Source of the DNA: Klebsormidium nitens
Taxonomy: Eukaryota; Streptophyta; Klebsormidiophyceae; Klebsormidiales; Klebsormidiaceae
NCBI GenBank assembly: GCA_000708835.1
Contig: DF237074.1
Span: forward strand, 62,001-126,000
Direction of reading: 5' to 3'
Length of the DNA: 64,000 nt
Part shown: in pieces, positions 36,401 to 49,600 of the stretch
Position numbering within the stretch: the stretch's first letter is position 1
Layout: the number at the start of each line of letters is the position of its first letter
Notes under the pieces: model-generated
The model's database searches: none
What the model saw: the letters and a program-made list of their open reading frames with translations, nothing else
Told to the model about the DNA's origin: nothing
Translations under genes and position numbers: made by a program

Positions 36401-39400
36401 GAAGGAGAGGGAGGAATGGAAACAACGGAGACGTTCTTGACACGCTGAAGGGGATAAGTAGTGGAGGTTGGTTTCCAGGTAATCGGCCGAGGGCAAAAAA
36501 GTGCACGGCAACGAAACGAGCCTCGTTCCGGGAATCAGCAGATCTGCTTGTAAAACAGGAAGTATGAAGGAGCCGTGCTGTCATCTCGTTCTTCGTACGG
36601 CGTCAAAGCACACAGAGCTGCAAGCGTGCACTTATCAACGAAGTCGCAGCGAAACGGATGACCATCCTAAGAGCGGCTTCAGCAACCACAGCGTAGCGTA
36701 AGGACCCTTCCGTTTGGGGGCAAACTACACCCCTTAAGCCCGTCAACGCCTGTGATCTCAAATCCCCAGAACCCTTCGATCCCGGATCCTTACACCCGGC
36801 TCACCTGTAGCAGGTGTCGCAGCAGGCACGGCAAAATGGGTTGCGCCTGTGGGATGGGCTCGAAGCAGGGCATGTCCGAGCACGCGGAGAGGGCGAGGCG
36901 CTGCGAGATGCCGACAATGACGCCCGCGGCGGGGGACACGCCGAGCGGGTACACCTCGCGGTCGAAGTCGAGCTCGGGGTCCAGGCGGTCCAGGTCCGTG
37001 CTGCTGGTGCTGGTGTCCGCGGGGCTGGACGGGTACCACACCTGGGGGGGAGAATTAGGGTTTGAGATAGCAGGGTTTGATACTTTTGGCCGCAGGGTTG
37101 GACGGGGTACCACCTGGAGGGAGGTTCACTATTTCGAGATTGTAGACTTCCATGGTTTTAAGATCTAGTAGCCGGATGCTGGGGAGAGACCCTAGAAGAT
37201 TTTGCCTTGTAGAGCTGAGAGATTGGCAGGGACAAGAGAGGTACCACAACTACAAAGAGAGTTAAGATGCGAGATTCGTGAGGTCTCGGGGCTTTTTGAG
37301 CAGAAGATGTTCAACAGCTGTGAAGGAAGGTGGTTCCAACGTCGTAGGGTGCATAGGGGGAGGTGCAGGATATCCATAAGCTTTCTTCTGTCAATGCAGC
37401 AACTTCAACGGTTTGGTTCAGTCGCAGACGACTGGGCGTGCTTGGTCCTTTGAACAATAAGTTCGACAAGGAAAGAGAGAGAGGTCGGGAAAGCCGTCGA
37501 ACTCCCACCGAATCCTACGAACGGGTCCACCCACCTGCATTCCCCGATGGCCGTACGCCCACCACGGCACCTCCTCCATCAGCAGCTCCTCCTCACGCGC
37601 CCGCGCCCCCGTCAGCCAAAAGTGCTCCACGCCCGCCACGAGCGCGCGCTCGCTCCCTCGGTCCAAGTCCAGCAAGCTCAGCTCCCCGTCGGTCCGCAAT
37701 AGCATGCACCGGGTCGGCTGACGTAGCACGGCGTCAGCGGCCTGGTCCCGGATCCCCCCCCCAAGGGGGGCGGGCCCCGAGGGGGCTGCGGACCCCCCCG
37801 AAGCGGAGGACGAGGCCTGGTCCAGCTCGGGGAAGCCGGACGTGGGCACGAACCGCATGTCGATGGGGGGCTTGCGAGCGCTCATAATGGACAGCTCACG
37901 CACCGTGCGGGCCTGAGGAGGGGGGGATAGATAGAAAGATTCAGCAATAGTGCTGAGGGTTGGGCTTTACTGGCGGACAGTGGAAGTGGTTACGTGGGGA
38001 GAGCAAACAAAAGGGGGCAGGGAGACGAGCAGACGAGATGACAAGCAGACGGCCTACCAAAGCGGCTTGCATGTATTCGGTGGGGCTTTATCCTGCCTCC
38101 GAAACAAGATCAATCGAAACCAGGTTCGATCAAGTGTGGGCCAGATCAGCTACTTCTAATGCAAGAGCAAAGGCTGTGATCGTTGTCTATGCAAGCCACA
38201 CCCTTGCAATCAACGGAAGGCCGCCTAAGACCAACATTAGTAAACAAGTCTGCTGCGTAGCCTTCATCGGCGTAAATAAGGTCTGGAATCAAAACTTCAG
38301 TGGCCGGAGACCTAGGCCGCTCACCCTGACCGGCGGCGTGCTGAGCGGCGACAGCTCCCCATCCACGTGGATGTGAAATACCCGGATGTCAAACGGCATC
38401 GTCGCCACCAAAATGTAATCCTGCCACGTGTCCATTGCGATGGGGCGGTCCGGCAGCGGCAGCCGGCACAGCAGGCTCGACTCGTCCAGATGGTAGCGCG
38501 GGTACAGACACAGCTCAAAGGAATTGGTCGCCTCGCGGTGTAAACAGGCTACCACGATGCGCCCCAGCCAGAGGAGCCCCACGCACGCCACCTGCTTCTC
38601 CTGCGCGATGTCGCCGAAGACGCGCCACCTGGCAGGACGAGATTGGGCGGCTGTTGAGTGTGATGAATCCGGAGTTTATAAATGAGCGGGTCTAGATCCT
38701 GTTGCAGTGTGCTTCGATCAATCATCCCAAGTGGAACTGCGGAAACAACTGCTGAGGCGATTGGCCGATCCAGACCGGGCCCCGGCTCTCCGAGAAAGCC
38801 AATAACGAGAGCTAAGTCGCGTTGGCCGTCCCAGCAAATGTTCGATGATAGTCGTTTATATTCGACAATCGAATCTGCTTTGTGAACAAACAGCACGTCC
38901 CGTCCGTCCCTTGCCTTGGAACCCTCTGTCTTCAAGAACCGACTATTAATTGACCTTTCCGACCTCTTCCTGCTTAAAAACCAGGAAGGCGCCTACTCAA
39001 TCCCAGCAATGTGCACTCGTCGCTCACCTCTTTGCACGAATGTTGTACAGAGTGAGGCCACGGCGGCCAGCGATGGCCAGGTAGGAGCCGTCCTCGTTGG
39101 CTGCCACGTGGAGGACGGGCCAATTGGCGGCGAGGTAGTTGCGCGGGACCACCAAGTGCTGCAACTTCAGCTCTTCCTCGTCGTCGCTTTGTACCAGGAG
39201 CACGCGGTCCTCCGCCTATCAAGGGGGGAGAAATGTTGTGTCAAGCGAAGAAGGAGAGAGAAGAAGGTAGGAGCCTGCGGGGGAAGCGAGGGGTCGATCC
39301 ACTTAAAAGGAAAGGGTCTGCAGCGGTCCTCCGCCTACCAGAGGGCGAAGAATTTTGCGTCAACCTAAGAAAGAGAGAGGGGAAGGTAAGGAGATCGCGG

Positions 39401-42400
39401 GGAAAGAGAGGGCTCGATCCACTTAAAAGGAAAGGCTCTGCACCAGTAGCATGCGGTCCTCCGCCTGCGGAACGCGGCAGGGGAGATGACGGTCAGCATC
39501 CGGGATGAGCTAGTAAGAAAAGCAAGAAAACAACAGCTGTCAAACCCTTGGTACGTTAGGAGTTCCCACAAAGTGGAACTGCTCCCGCCAACGGCAAAGA
39601 AGCAAAATCCCTATTTCACAGTCTGTCGTTCTGGTACGACCAACAGCTGTCTATGACGTACAATACCGATGAGCATGAAACCGGTCAGCCTTCAACTTCT
39701 CTCTCTGTATATCCTCGTTCTGCCGCCACCCAAAGGAAACAAAGGCTAGTCAGCTTCCCGAATCATCGTCCCAGCTCTCTTTGGGAGTATTCCGACCCGT
39801 TCCCTTTCTACCTCTTAACAACCAAAGCTTCCTGCCTACTCACCTGCATCAGCTGGAACACCTGCGCGTTCCCCACAACCGGCCGCGTGACACACATCCG
39901 CGCAAACGGAAACTGCACCAGCCGGCTCGCCGACTTTGCCTCCGCCGCCACCAGCTGGTACCCATATTGCCCCCAGGCCAGTCCCCCGACCCCGCCCGCC
40001 ATGGGCTCCGCACTCCTCTTCGAGGGCGTCCGGGGGAACCCCCCGGGCGAGACCGGAGGCAACGCGTGGCTCACACTCCCCTGCCGTATCGTGCACATTA
40101 AACGGCATCCGGACACGGACCACACGGCCAGGCCGCGCTGGCACCACCCGACCGCGAACGCGGCGTTGTCGGGCGTCCACCGGATGCAGGAAACGGGGCC
40201 CGTGTCCTCGACGGAGTAGCCCCAGTCGAAGAGCGCGATGGTGCGCAGGTACGCGGCGTTCTGGGAGAGGTCGAAGAGCTCGACGGTCGCGCGCTGCGAG
40301 CCGACGGCGAGGACCTCCGCGCGGGGACCCACGGCGGCGCAGACCGCGTCGGCGACTCCGACCCATCTGAAGAGAAAGAGAAAGGTATTATTGTGCTATC
40401 GGCGTCGAAGGCTGCTTTTATCCCAGAAACTTGGAGAGTGCCGTGACCGACCGTCCCTCCTCTGCAATGGATCTCACGGAGATGGGGCCCCAACGCAATC
40501 GGCATGCTCGTTCCGCGCCCCCCAATGCATCAGGGCATGCCCGCACCAATGCAGGTGTCGGGTCTCGGGAGGGGGGCAACGCCAGGCGGCAAACAGCTGA
40601 CGTCGAAGCCCGTTTTGATTGCCTCTCATGTGCGATGCAGTAGCCAGCCGTACGGAGGATCTGAAACTTGAAACTTAGTAGTCTCCTGGAAGAAGAAGCC
40701 AATTCACTGAGCCCACACCAGAAGTCGTGCTTTTTGTCCCCCGTAAGACGTTTGTACTTGTTGGGACCTGACTCCTGAGAACTCGCTGCCCTCAGACTCT
40801 GCGGAGCCCAGTGACTGGTAATAACTTCGATGCTGCTCTTGGCCAGGAATAGAAATTATAAAAGTACGATGCCCCCAGATCCCCAGAAACAAGCGCACAA
40901 GAAGCGAATATGCGCACCGTTCCGGAACGATCTCGTTCACTGGCCGCAGGCCCCGGCCCCCGCTTGAGCAGAGAACGACGCGCCCGTCCGCAAGCACCGC
41001 TACGAGCAGCTTCAGCTCTCTGCAGTACTCCAGGTCTGCGATGCCAATATCAGGCGCATGACCGTTGGCCCCGCCGGCGCTGGCAGTAGGGGTCTCGTAG
41101 GCGGGGGACTGAGGGGCGATCGGAAAGGCGTTGGCCTCAGGAATAAAGCTGGTGCCGCTGACGTTGTCGGAACCCCCAGCCCAGAGGTCGCTGCTCCCCC
41201 GGAGCTGGAGAAGGAGTTTGACGGGGGAATGAGATCCGTAGCTGTTGCCGGCACCTGATCATGCGGCATCGGCCCAGACCCCGCTAATACACTACTGAGA
41301 GGTTTGTGCTCCTGATGAAGCATCAAAGCAAAAGAGCAAAAATCTGTATGCCTAGAACACAGACCTGAAGGCAGGGCAGGCGGGAGGGGCATAGCTGCAT
41401 GCTGAATGACATTGCCAGGTGAAATGCAAATGCCTCGTGCTTACCCATGCGTTCCTGAAGGCTGGGATGGCGAACCAAAGCTGGAGAACATGTCCGTGCA
41501 AGAACTTTTGGAAAGGAGTAGGAAGGGAGGTCTATGCTTGAATGAAACACAGAACAGAAGAATTGGATTGGGCCTCTCACCTGGCCCCTCCACGATACCA
41601 GCTGCAGCCTTCCGTTTGAGATCCCAACCAGGAGGTGGTCATCATCTCCAGTAAGTGCGGTGCTGCAGTCAGGTTTGAGATGAGAGTAGTAAGCCGCTGT
41701 GCTATTGTATAGATCCAGGCAACTCTCAAAGCCAGGATAACAAATAATCTACAGTGAGGGGCAGAGGAATAGTTGGGGCGTCTCGACCCCAAAAGTCTCA
41801 CCAATTTGTTGTGCAGCTCTTCCTGAACTTACTGACAAACACGGCCCCATCAGCTTCCGCTGAAGGTCGAGCATGAAATCGCTCTGTGACAGTTGTGAAT
41901 AAGTGAGAAGGCCGTAGGGATGTACTCACCAGCCGGCGCCCTCATCTTGCAGAGGGATGGCCGTCCGCGACCTGAACCTGACGGACACCAGGGGGACTGC
42001 CTGAGAGTCAGCCCCCAACTCCGGGGGGAGCCGCTTGTCAGTGGTTATGACGTCATAGAAGAGGAGGCTGTTGTTGCCAGTCTGCATAGAAGGGGGACCC
42101 AAGGTTTGATTATAACTTTAGGTGGGGGATAAAACTCTCAGTACGGAAGTTGTAGCCCCTTGAGTTTGTAGCTTTCAACTCTTTGGAAAGGGCAGGGGAA
42201 TGTCCCGCACTTGGTCGTTGAGAATGTGATCCATGGGCCAGCACATCTTTGCAAGTATACCACGATCCAAGATGAGTTGAATTCAAACTGTGTGATCAGC
42301 TGCGAACTCCGGTCTCGTAGGTGCCGGCACGAGCTCCCATTCTACATGAAGCATCTGAGTATTCGAGTAGATGACAGGATTCATGTGCAAGGAGTGGACC

Positions 42401-43071
42401 ACTGCAAAGCCCCTTCTTGATTACAACCTAATGTGCCTTGAATTGTTCATCACTCACCAGCACAGCTAGAGTGGAGGCCGCCTCATTGAATGAAGCGCAC
42501 TCGTTAGCCCCATCCTGCTCCAGCGACTCCGCCTCTCGCGCAACCTCTCCAATCTTCACACGATGCTGCACAAGAATGATGTACACCAAATACTAACTTG
42601 CCTGGCGCCATGAAGCAAATATGAATGTCTGTGATGAGGTCATCAGTGGTGATGCCTGCTGCGAACGTACGGTTTTCAAAGTAGTGCAGGATACATGAGG
42701 TTAATAGATTGAGGGAGAAATTGGTGTTCCAACAGAGGGCCACTGCGGCTTAGTGCACACAACAGGGGGAATCACCAATCCTTAAGACGAATGCTTAGCA
42801 GCTAAGGAGTTCGATGAGATCACTCAAAAATTGCTCCGCTCAAGAATCATCAGAGTGTGCCGGATGTGTGATGGAAGGTGACTGGAATGCTTGGTGCAAG
42901 ATAGAAGAAGTTACGCGCCCAGCGCACCTGCCCCGCCGTCCAAATTTGGATCACGGTCGACGTCACCAGCACCAAGTACTCTCCCACCGTGCAGACACTC
43001 ACAACCAGCTCCCTGTGAGTGCTGTGATCAACTGCTCTAAGCAACTTTGGCCAGCCATATGCGAAATACAT
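33445..43071 (-). CDS. RIC1: RIC1 homologue, RAB6-type GEF complex subunit, fifteen exons
   Basis: Exons in gene order: 43071-42928, 42565-42458, 42081-41930, 41662-41581, 41204-40918, 40366-39844, 39215-39028, 38628-38325, 37912-37535, 37041-36805, 36262-35910, 35537-35420, 34957-34799, 34313-34110, 33777-33445 (1189 aa); all fourteen junctions keep phase. The start MYFAYGWPKLLRAV is the RIC1 N-terminal motif. The first about 500 residues are WD40-like (TSTVIQIWTAGQ, LLVGISNGRLQLVSW, VSCIRWTPDNAAFAVGW, LAVWSVSG). The C-terminal RIC1 domain includes LEEAVQLARLSASRPHFSHS, HFPEFLDVVVSVARKTDS and LFEECLKRKQYRTATCYIL. By family, with RGP1 it activates a Ypt6/RAB6-type GTPase at the Golgi for endosome-to-Golgi traffic. 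A Pro/Gly/Lys-rich insert sits in exon 11. Introns before exons 7 and 10 carry decoy junction copies. Confidence 0.93.
37025..37125. repeat. Duplicate of the RIC1 exon 10 acceptor junction
   Basis: The exon 10 start region (37025-37050: ggacgggtacc then acctggggggg) recurs at about 37101-37125 (ggacggggtacc then acctggaggg), a period of about 76 bp. On the minus strand the decoy reads ccag|gtggtacccc-gtccaaccct, upstream of the true acceptor. Several mismatches and two indels mark it as older. Confidence 0.6.
39192..39470. repeat. Three tandem copies of the RIC1 exon 7 acceptor junction
   Basis: The core cggtcctccgcct recurs at 39205-39217, 39324-39336 and 39454-39466. The intronic spacers are also repeated: acttaaaaggaaagg at 39301 and again at 39421, exactly 120 bp apart. 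On the minus strand the farthest copy keeps an acceptor (ccgcag) and ten codons reading AEDRMLLVQS; the real exon begins AEDRVLLVQS. Confidence 0.88.
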
Positions 43072-44177
43072 ATTTGCAGTTGGGCACGGGGTTGCACCGG
43101 CACATTCTAGATCACAAGAAGCATCTGTCCTGGGGGCAGCTCTGGAGCAGGCTCAAGCGCTTACGACAGAAGGAGCCTTCTCAATGGTGATTTAGCCTAG
43201 GTTTAGAGTCAGATTTGAGATGCCCGCAGTCGCCTCGCTCTTAGATAAAGATAAACCTCTCTTTTCCAGATTGCATGTGCGGAGGCTTTCCCTTTGGACA
43301 CTTGGAAAGATGAGCTGGTGCGCAACTCATATGATTGTGAAACGTTGGTCCAACTACCAGTAGAATAGAGAAGTTTACCGCCCTTCTTCCTTCCTCTTGG
43401 CCAAGATTAATATGAAGGATGCTTGCACGCCTCTCGCCTGTTCTCTAGCTAGAGCGTGGCTGTGTCTTGAACGTGCCACCATTGATGGCAATTTGATGCA
43501 CATTGGAACGTGAAATTGGAAGACAGAAACCTTTCATTCTTGGGAAGATTTGGTCAATGTCTGAATGCTTATATTTAAGTCTCATGCGAATATGTATCTC
43601 GAAGACATCACATTTGGCAAATCGACGATTCGGTAAATCCAAAGGGCTAAGTTCCCGCCGCCGGACGTGGATATCCAGTGTCCACCGTATCACCCTTGTC
43701 GATCATCTTGATGCTGCTTGAGCTTATATGGTCCCTCTCTGGCATATGAGCCTTTTGGCCTCGCCAATTTGCTCGAGATTCGAAGCAGCTCGAAGTTGCA
43801 ACTTGCTGCAGACTCGGTTCACTTTTCTTGGCAGCAACTGTGAACAAGCAAGAAGAAGGCAATTGCAACACGCAGCGAGTTTGGTAGGGCGCCTCCCATA
43901 TGCTAGTTTTTGAAAGAGGCAAAAGCCTTGGGCAATTGGGTCTAGTTTGAAGGAGCAGGTTTAGGATAGCTCAGTTGACGTGGTTGGGACTGGAAGCAAG
44001 CTGCCGCTGCCAGAAATCTAGATTTTGTGAATCTGGAAAGCATTCGCCCACTGGCTCGTTTATGATTCTCTACTATCTACTTCATTGATCAAACCTTCTA
44101 GATCAGCATATCGTTGAATTGTAGGGTCAACATCATCTGCTTATTCACGACATCCGGAAAGTCATTAAAAGCTCCCA
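43072..44177. promoter_or_regulatory. Divergent 5' region of RIC1 and V-ATPase c''
   Basis: About 1.1 kb lies between the start codons of two head-to-head genes. It contains no recognised coding sequence and presumably holds both promoters and 5' leaders; no element is assigned. Confidence 0.4.
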
Positions 44178-45428
44178 ATGGGTTACTCACCAGACCCCGG
44201 CTCTTGGCGGAACGCTTTGACATACATATCACCATATGCTTTCTCAGCAGTCGGAATTGGGATAGCGATTGGGATTTCTGTCCTTGGTGCATCATGGTAA
44301 GTTTGAGGAGAAAAGTGAGCACAGGACAGGATTCAAAGTTGTCAATATCAGCGGGTGCTCTCTTTGAATAGGCCGGGCTGTTGATTGGCATAATTCCATT
44401 TGCAGCCTTGAAGCTGCGCAACGCAGATGCTGGTGAGAAAATCTATTGCACAAGCTCAAAGCTCAGAGTAGAGACAGAGATCCTGCACAGGTTCGGTACA
44501 TTTTATGCAGCGCCAGAGACCTTCTGAACATTCCTGTGATTGCAGGGGTATCTTCATCACTGGTAGCAGCTTGGTTGGAGCAGCAATCAAGGTTCCTCGT
44601 ATCACATCAAAGAATCTGATCAGGTGCGGCCTGTTTGCATTTATTGCGTCCCTGAGCTAGAAAGGAAGCTTTAGTTGATTGTTTTGATTGTCCAATACAG
44701 TACCTGAAGCAACTGCTGCAGAAATCGCCTTTGCTTGGAGCCAATGCAAAGTGATACTCTGCATAGGCACGAGCTTCATTGGTTCTTAGGCAGATTGGAC
44801 GCTCAGAATCAGTTTAGAATATCACAAAGTATGTTTATTCCCTGCTGACACCAAAATTGGCTTTCTGTTGCTGTCCAGTGTGATTTTCTGTGAGGCTGTG
44901 GCGATCTATGGGGTCATTGTGGCCATCATCCTCCAAACAAAGCTGGAATCCGTGAGAATGGTGGACGATCGGTGGACGCCAGATGCATTGCGGGCAGGCT
45001 ACTCCATCTTTGCATCCGGGCTGATCGTGGGGTTTGCAAACCTCGTGTGCGGGTAAGTTGCACTGCTATGCCTTGCTCCCATGAGCTTCTAGCTGTGTCT
45101 ACTTGTCACGTCAGCACTTCTTACATAAAGCCTAGTCTGCAACTTCCTTGTTGACTTTTAATCTGAAACCTTCACGCGCTAATGTTTTTTTCCACATGTT
45201 CGAAGTCAGGGTGTGGTCCACTGAACAAGGATGTCCAACGATCTGAATCACGGTTTGTCTGTTTGCAGGTTATGCGTTGGCATCATTGGCAGCAGTTGTG
45301 CCCTTTCTGACGCCCAAAATTCCACACTGTTCGTGAAAATTCTCGTTATTGAGATCTTTGGAAGTGCTCTTGGACTGTTTGGGGTCATTGTTGGCATCAT
45401 CATGTCATCACAAGCTATCTTTGTATAA
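44178..45428 (+). CDS. VHA-c'': Vacuolar H+-ATPase proteolipid subunit c'', four exons
   Basis: Exons: 44178-44296, 44546-44623, 44879-45052, 45269-45428 (176 aa), phases consistent. The protein is very hydrophobic with four membrane helices: [20 protein letters not shown], the segment around [40 protein letters not shown] and [40 protein letters not shown] is the c'' signature. Glu71 in FCEAVAIYG is the expected proton-carrying carboxylate of c'', and Glu152 lies in the last helix. It is part of the V0 ring that moves protons into the vacuole and Golgi. Length matches plant c'' subunits. The start ATG gives [20 protein letters not shown]; the N-terminus is variable in the family. Confidence 0.95.
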
Positions 45429-46639
45429 AGCATAGGCCGTTCTCTAACTTGGTAACTTGTAGCTTTTACTGTTGCGTTTTTGCAATCAGGTAAAAGGCAT
45501 TAAATATGTGCAAGAGGAGGTTTCAAAAGACGCTTTAGCCCGTGAGCATCCATGATCGAAATTTCCATCCATTTCGAAATTGTTGTGAGAAATATTGCTC
45601 CTTGAATCAGTGCGCAAAGTAATGCAATTGCATGTTGCGTCACAACCAGATCGCCAATGCATTTCCTGTTTTAGAAGCTTCTAATCTCGGTCCTAGTAAC
45701 ATTGGATTTCTACTGTATGCTTGGAGATTATGCATGGAGATCTGCATCCGGGCTGCGGGCATGTCCTTAACCAAACGTATACTTGTAGATGGTTGATATA
45801 ACCCAAGGTGTTGAAAGGGCCGCAGCCCTGACAAAGCCAAATCCTTGTAGTAAGCGCCGAAGTGCTACACAATCCAATCAGTGCACCGTCACGTATCATT
45901 GAGTCGGAGCCGCCACCGCAGAATACGATCATTGAACATTCTACCGTCAAGTGCACATATGTGAGATTTTAAAATATAGGTACATGCTAGCATGTATGTT
46001 GACCAATGATTGCATGCCTTGCAATATCACGGTATATATATGCATATTGAGTCCGAGCATTATACGTATACTAAGCTGATCACATATGCACCGCGTACAC
46101 GTATATTTTGTGGCCGGCTGATCGACGCGACGTGTGTGCATCATGATGCGTATATATCATTCTTCTTTGGTGTACATGGCCCAGGCTCATATATCCGTAC
46201 GTACGTATGCAACTTGCTATTGGCTTGAAGACTACATCTTGCAGTATATATTTGCGGCACAACCTCCGCTCGCGAGCGTGGCATCCGACATAGCACGCAA
46301 GGCCGCCTGGGCGGCCCAACTCATGGCAGCCTCAGGCATGGCAGGTGCTGCTCACTGGGGGGCTGTGCGCGATGATATTGATTATGCCTCTGGGTGCGGC
46401 ATGACGAACCGACCATGCATGCCAGGCCAGGCACTGGCAGGTCCAATGCAGTGTGCTTCGCCATCCTGATGCTTGGCACCGTGCATACATCTGGTGCAGC
46501 AAGCCTGAGCGTTGAGTGCTGAGCACATGCAAAGCTCTCAGAAATTGGTTGAGCCAGATGGCTGCTCTAAGAAGCGAAACGAATGATGTACAGTACAGAG
46601 GACGGGTTTGCACGTTGCATTTTACAAGGGTCCACCTAT
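45429..46639. other. Convergent intergenic region
   Basis: Lies between the 3' ends of V-ATPase c'' and HOS15. It is rich in alternating purine-pyrimidine ATATGCAT-type words (about 45950-46230). Open frames here are low complexity. No gene is seen. Confidence 0.5.
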
Positions 46640-49600
46640 CTACATCCGGAAATCTAGAACGCAGAGCGTGTTATTGGCAAAGCATGCGCCTACCTTGTCG
46701 CCGTCCTTATTCCAGCAGACTTCGAAGATCCCGCCGCTTCCCCTGTACGTCCTTATGCAGCTCCCGTCTTTTAACGACCATATGTGTAGACACCTATCGA
46801 AGGATCCGCTGGCGAGGTACTCCCCATTCGGGCTGAATGCCACTGAGTACACCGGTTCCCTGCGCGATGAAAAAACGGAAGGGGTTAGGCTCCGGTGACC
46901 CTACTTGAGTCCTACGTCACCAACTTCACGGCAGAGGTCAATTGTATCAGAGTACAGGCGCTGACTAGTAAGGTGCACTAGCTCAAGAAGGTCCGGAAGT
47001 AAACGAGCAATCCCGGTTTGCACTACAAGGGGGAAGGGTGTTCCGTGTCCGAACGTAGGTTGCGTGAGAGACTCACGTATGGAGGGTCAGGTTATGGATG
47101 ATCTGTCCCTTCTCGACTTCCCAGACTTTGATGGTCGAGTCGAAGGAGGCGCTGCATAGAGGAGCATGTAAAAAGAGTCAGAACAGATCCTGACACTCAA
47201 AACGACATGCTCGTTCTTAATCCCTCCTCGCAGTCGTCTCCTTGGCCGCCTTCTTTGCGACCGGAAAGTAGCCAAAGCGTTGGCAATCACTGGTAAAGGG
47301 ATGCTCTCGTGTATAGAGACCGGGTGACGCATCTTGCAGTAAGTCTTTACGACGAAACGAACTAACCCGCCGTCCCAATCTCTACCTAACCGGAAACGCT
47401 CAGCTCTTGGCAACGCCTCAGTCACGGATTTCACGTTCATACCACGATGCTCATCCAGAACTTCCACATGCCCCTTTCGGAATGAACTGATCGACGAATC
47501 ATCGCGAGCCCGAAAAAGGACCGCGACCTTAAACCCCCTAACCTGACTAGCTGCAGGGGAAGGTTGGGGTTAATGCTGCCGGGCCCGGTGGGGCTCCATT
47601 TGATGGTGTAGATCTCTTTGGTATGTTTCCGCAGGTCGAGCAAGCACTTGTCGCTCTTGAGGCTCCAGATCTGCGAAGCGGCGACGAGGCTGGGATAAGG
47701 CGGCTGGAGGGAGACACTCTGGGGGCAGCTCATTGTCGACACCCAACCAACGAATATGAAAGATTTGAGAGGTTCAAGCATGCGACAGATGTGAACGCTC
47801 TGTAAATGTACAGCGCACAGCCTTCCTCATAATCAACAATATGAGGAAAAGGCAGAACACTTGTGCACTAACGAGACGTCTGGAACCTCCGTCTGTGCTG
47901 AGAATCATGTTGGGATCCTGCCCCTTAGTCGCAAGGGAGACTTTGACAAATTGGATGATGACTTGCAATGCGCAGATCGACCCGACGTCTCGACCTGAGT
48001 ACCTTCCAAGGTCGGAAACTGCCCGCGTGTCAAGGCAAAGGATCACAGGTCCCTTGGATGCGCCCACCTTGGCAACCTGAAAAAGTAAGGGTATCCTGGA
48101 ATTGCAACCCCACGAAGGAGTCGAGAACCCAGCAGATCGTAAGTCAAACACTAGTATGTGGGCCCCACCTTGGCGGTGAAGTCGTCGGAGCAGGACGCCA
48201 GGAGGTTCCCCGCTGGGTCCCACTTGATGGCGTTCACCTCGTCCTGGTGGCCGTAAAACACCTTGACCGGCGCGCTCTCGCCCAGCTTGCACACGAAGAT
48301 GTTCTTGTCCGTGGAGCACGTCGCAAACGACTGGTTGTTGCGCCAGTCCACGTCCAGCGTGGGGGCTGTTCGAGGCGAAAAAACAGCCGAGTGAGTATGA
48401 CGACAACCAAAGGTATGATGTTTAGATGGTCAATGACAGAATCCGAGGCCGTTTTTTAATAGGGTGCACTGCTGAGGCGAACGCTTTCCTCAACTCTTAC
48501 TTCGGTTTGCGAGGGAGAGAGCATAACCAGACGAACGCCTTAAGTCTACGAGGTTAAGGCGAGACTGTGCTTAACAACTTATCCAGCAGAGACTGAACTT
48601 TCATTGCGCAGTCGGAGGTTGGTCCCGCCTCAATCAGACAGAAGGAGAAGCACAGAAAATGTAACATTGCCGCCACAAGAGATACAAAGGGCGCCGCCCC
48701 CACCTGTGTGGTACGCGAACTGCTGCTTGACCTCGCCCGTCTTGACGTCCCAGATGATGGCAGTCTTGTCCACGCTCCCGCTCAGCAGGTAGTCGCCCTT
48801 CTTGTTCCACTTGAGCGAGAAGATCGGGCCGCGGTGCTGGCTAAGCGTCTGCTTCAACTCGCCTGTACCGCAATGCAGGACTCCGTCAATGCTTTGAGGA
48901 GCGGGCGCAGAAGTGGCCGATATGTCAAGGAGCTAAATCTCATGGCACAGCCGGAGTGTCTGCTTAGGATGCAATTGGGAAGACCATGAAAGCTATACGA
49001 CCGGAGTGGACCTTCAGCTCTGACTCACAGGAACGAAAAAATCTCGACGTTCTGACGAAGGTAGCATCAAAACGTGCGGCTAGCCCAAACGGAACGGCAA
49101 TGAACAGAGGACCTACCGTCTTTACTCCAGACTCGCGCCTGCCCGTCGTAGGATCCGGTCGCTAGTAATGATCCGTCTCCCTGCAACCATGGCGAATTAA
49201 TTTTATCAGGCAGTTGCGATTCAAGCAAGCCCCAGAGCGTGAGCGAAGGTAATTGCATGTTCGCCCGCCCAGACTATAGACGCTCAGAGTAGAGGCTTTA
49301 CTAGTGCAAACTGCTGATGCTCCTGTCGCGCCCATTTTGCTCGGTCGAACGACCGAAATAGGATTGCCAATCAACTTCCAATTCCTCTTAGAAAGTCCGT
49401 CGTAATCAAACCTCAACTCTCTTTCCAGTAGATGACCAGACTTCAAGGCCGTAAAGTCCGTCACGGAAGAAGCAGTGCGCTTACGTTCCAGTCGAGCGTG
49501 GTGACGTCCTTGCTCTTCTCGTTGGTCTTGCCCTTGAAGTGCTTCAGAACGAGCGGCTTCGGCGCGGCCGCCTGGGCCGCCACGTCGCCGCATGGCCCCT

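Noticed and set aside
44546-44623. Lys instead of Glu before the PRI motif in V-ATPase c''
   Set aside because: This position is variable in the family. The proton-carrying Glu is in the FCEAVAIYG helix and is present.
46134-46469. 111-codon plus-strand frame near the HOS15 3' end
   Set aside because: Low-complexity Ala/Gly/Met sequence in an ATGCAT-rich spacer; no domain.
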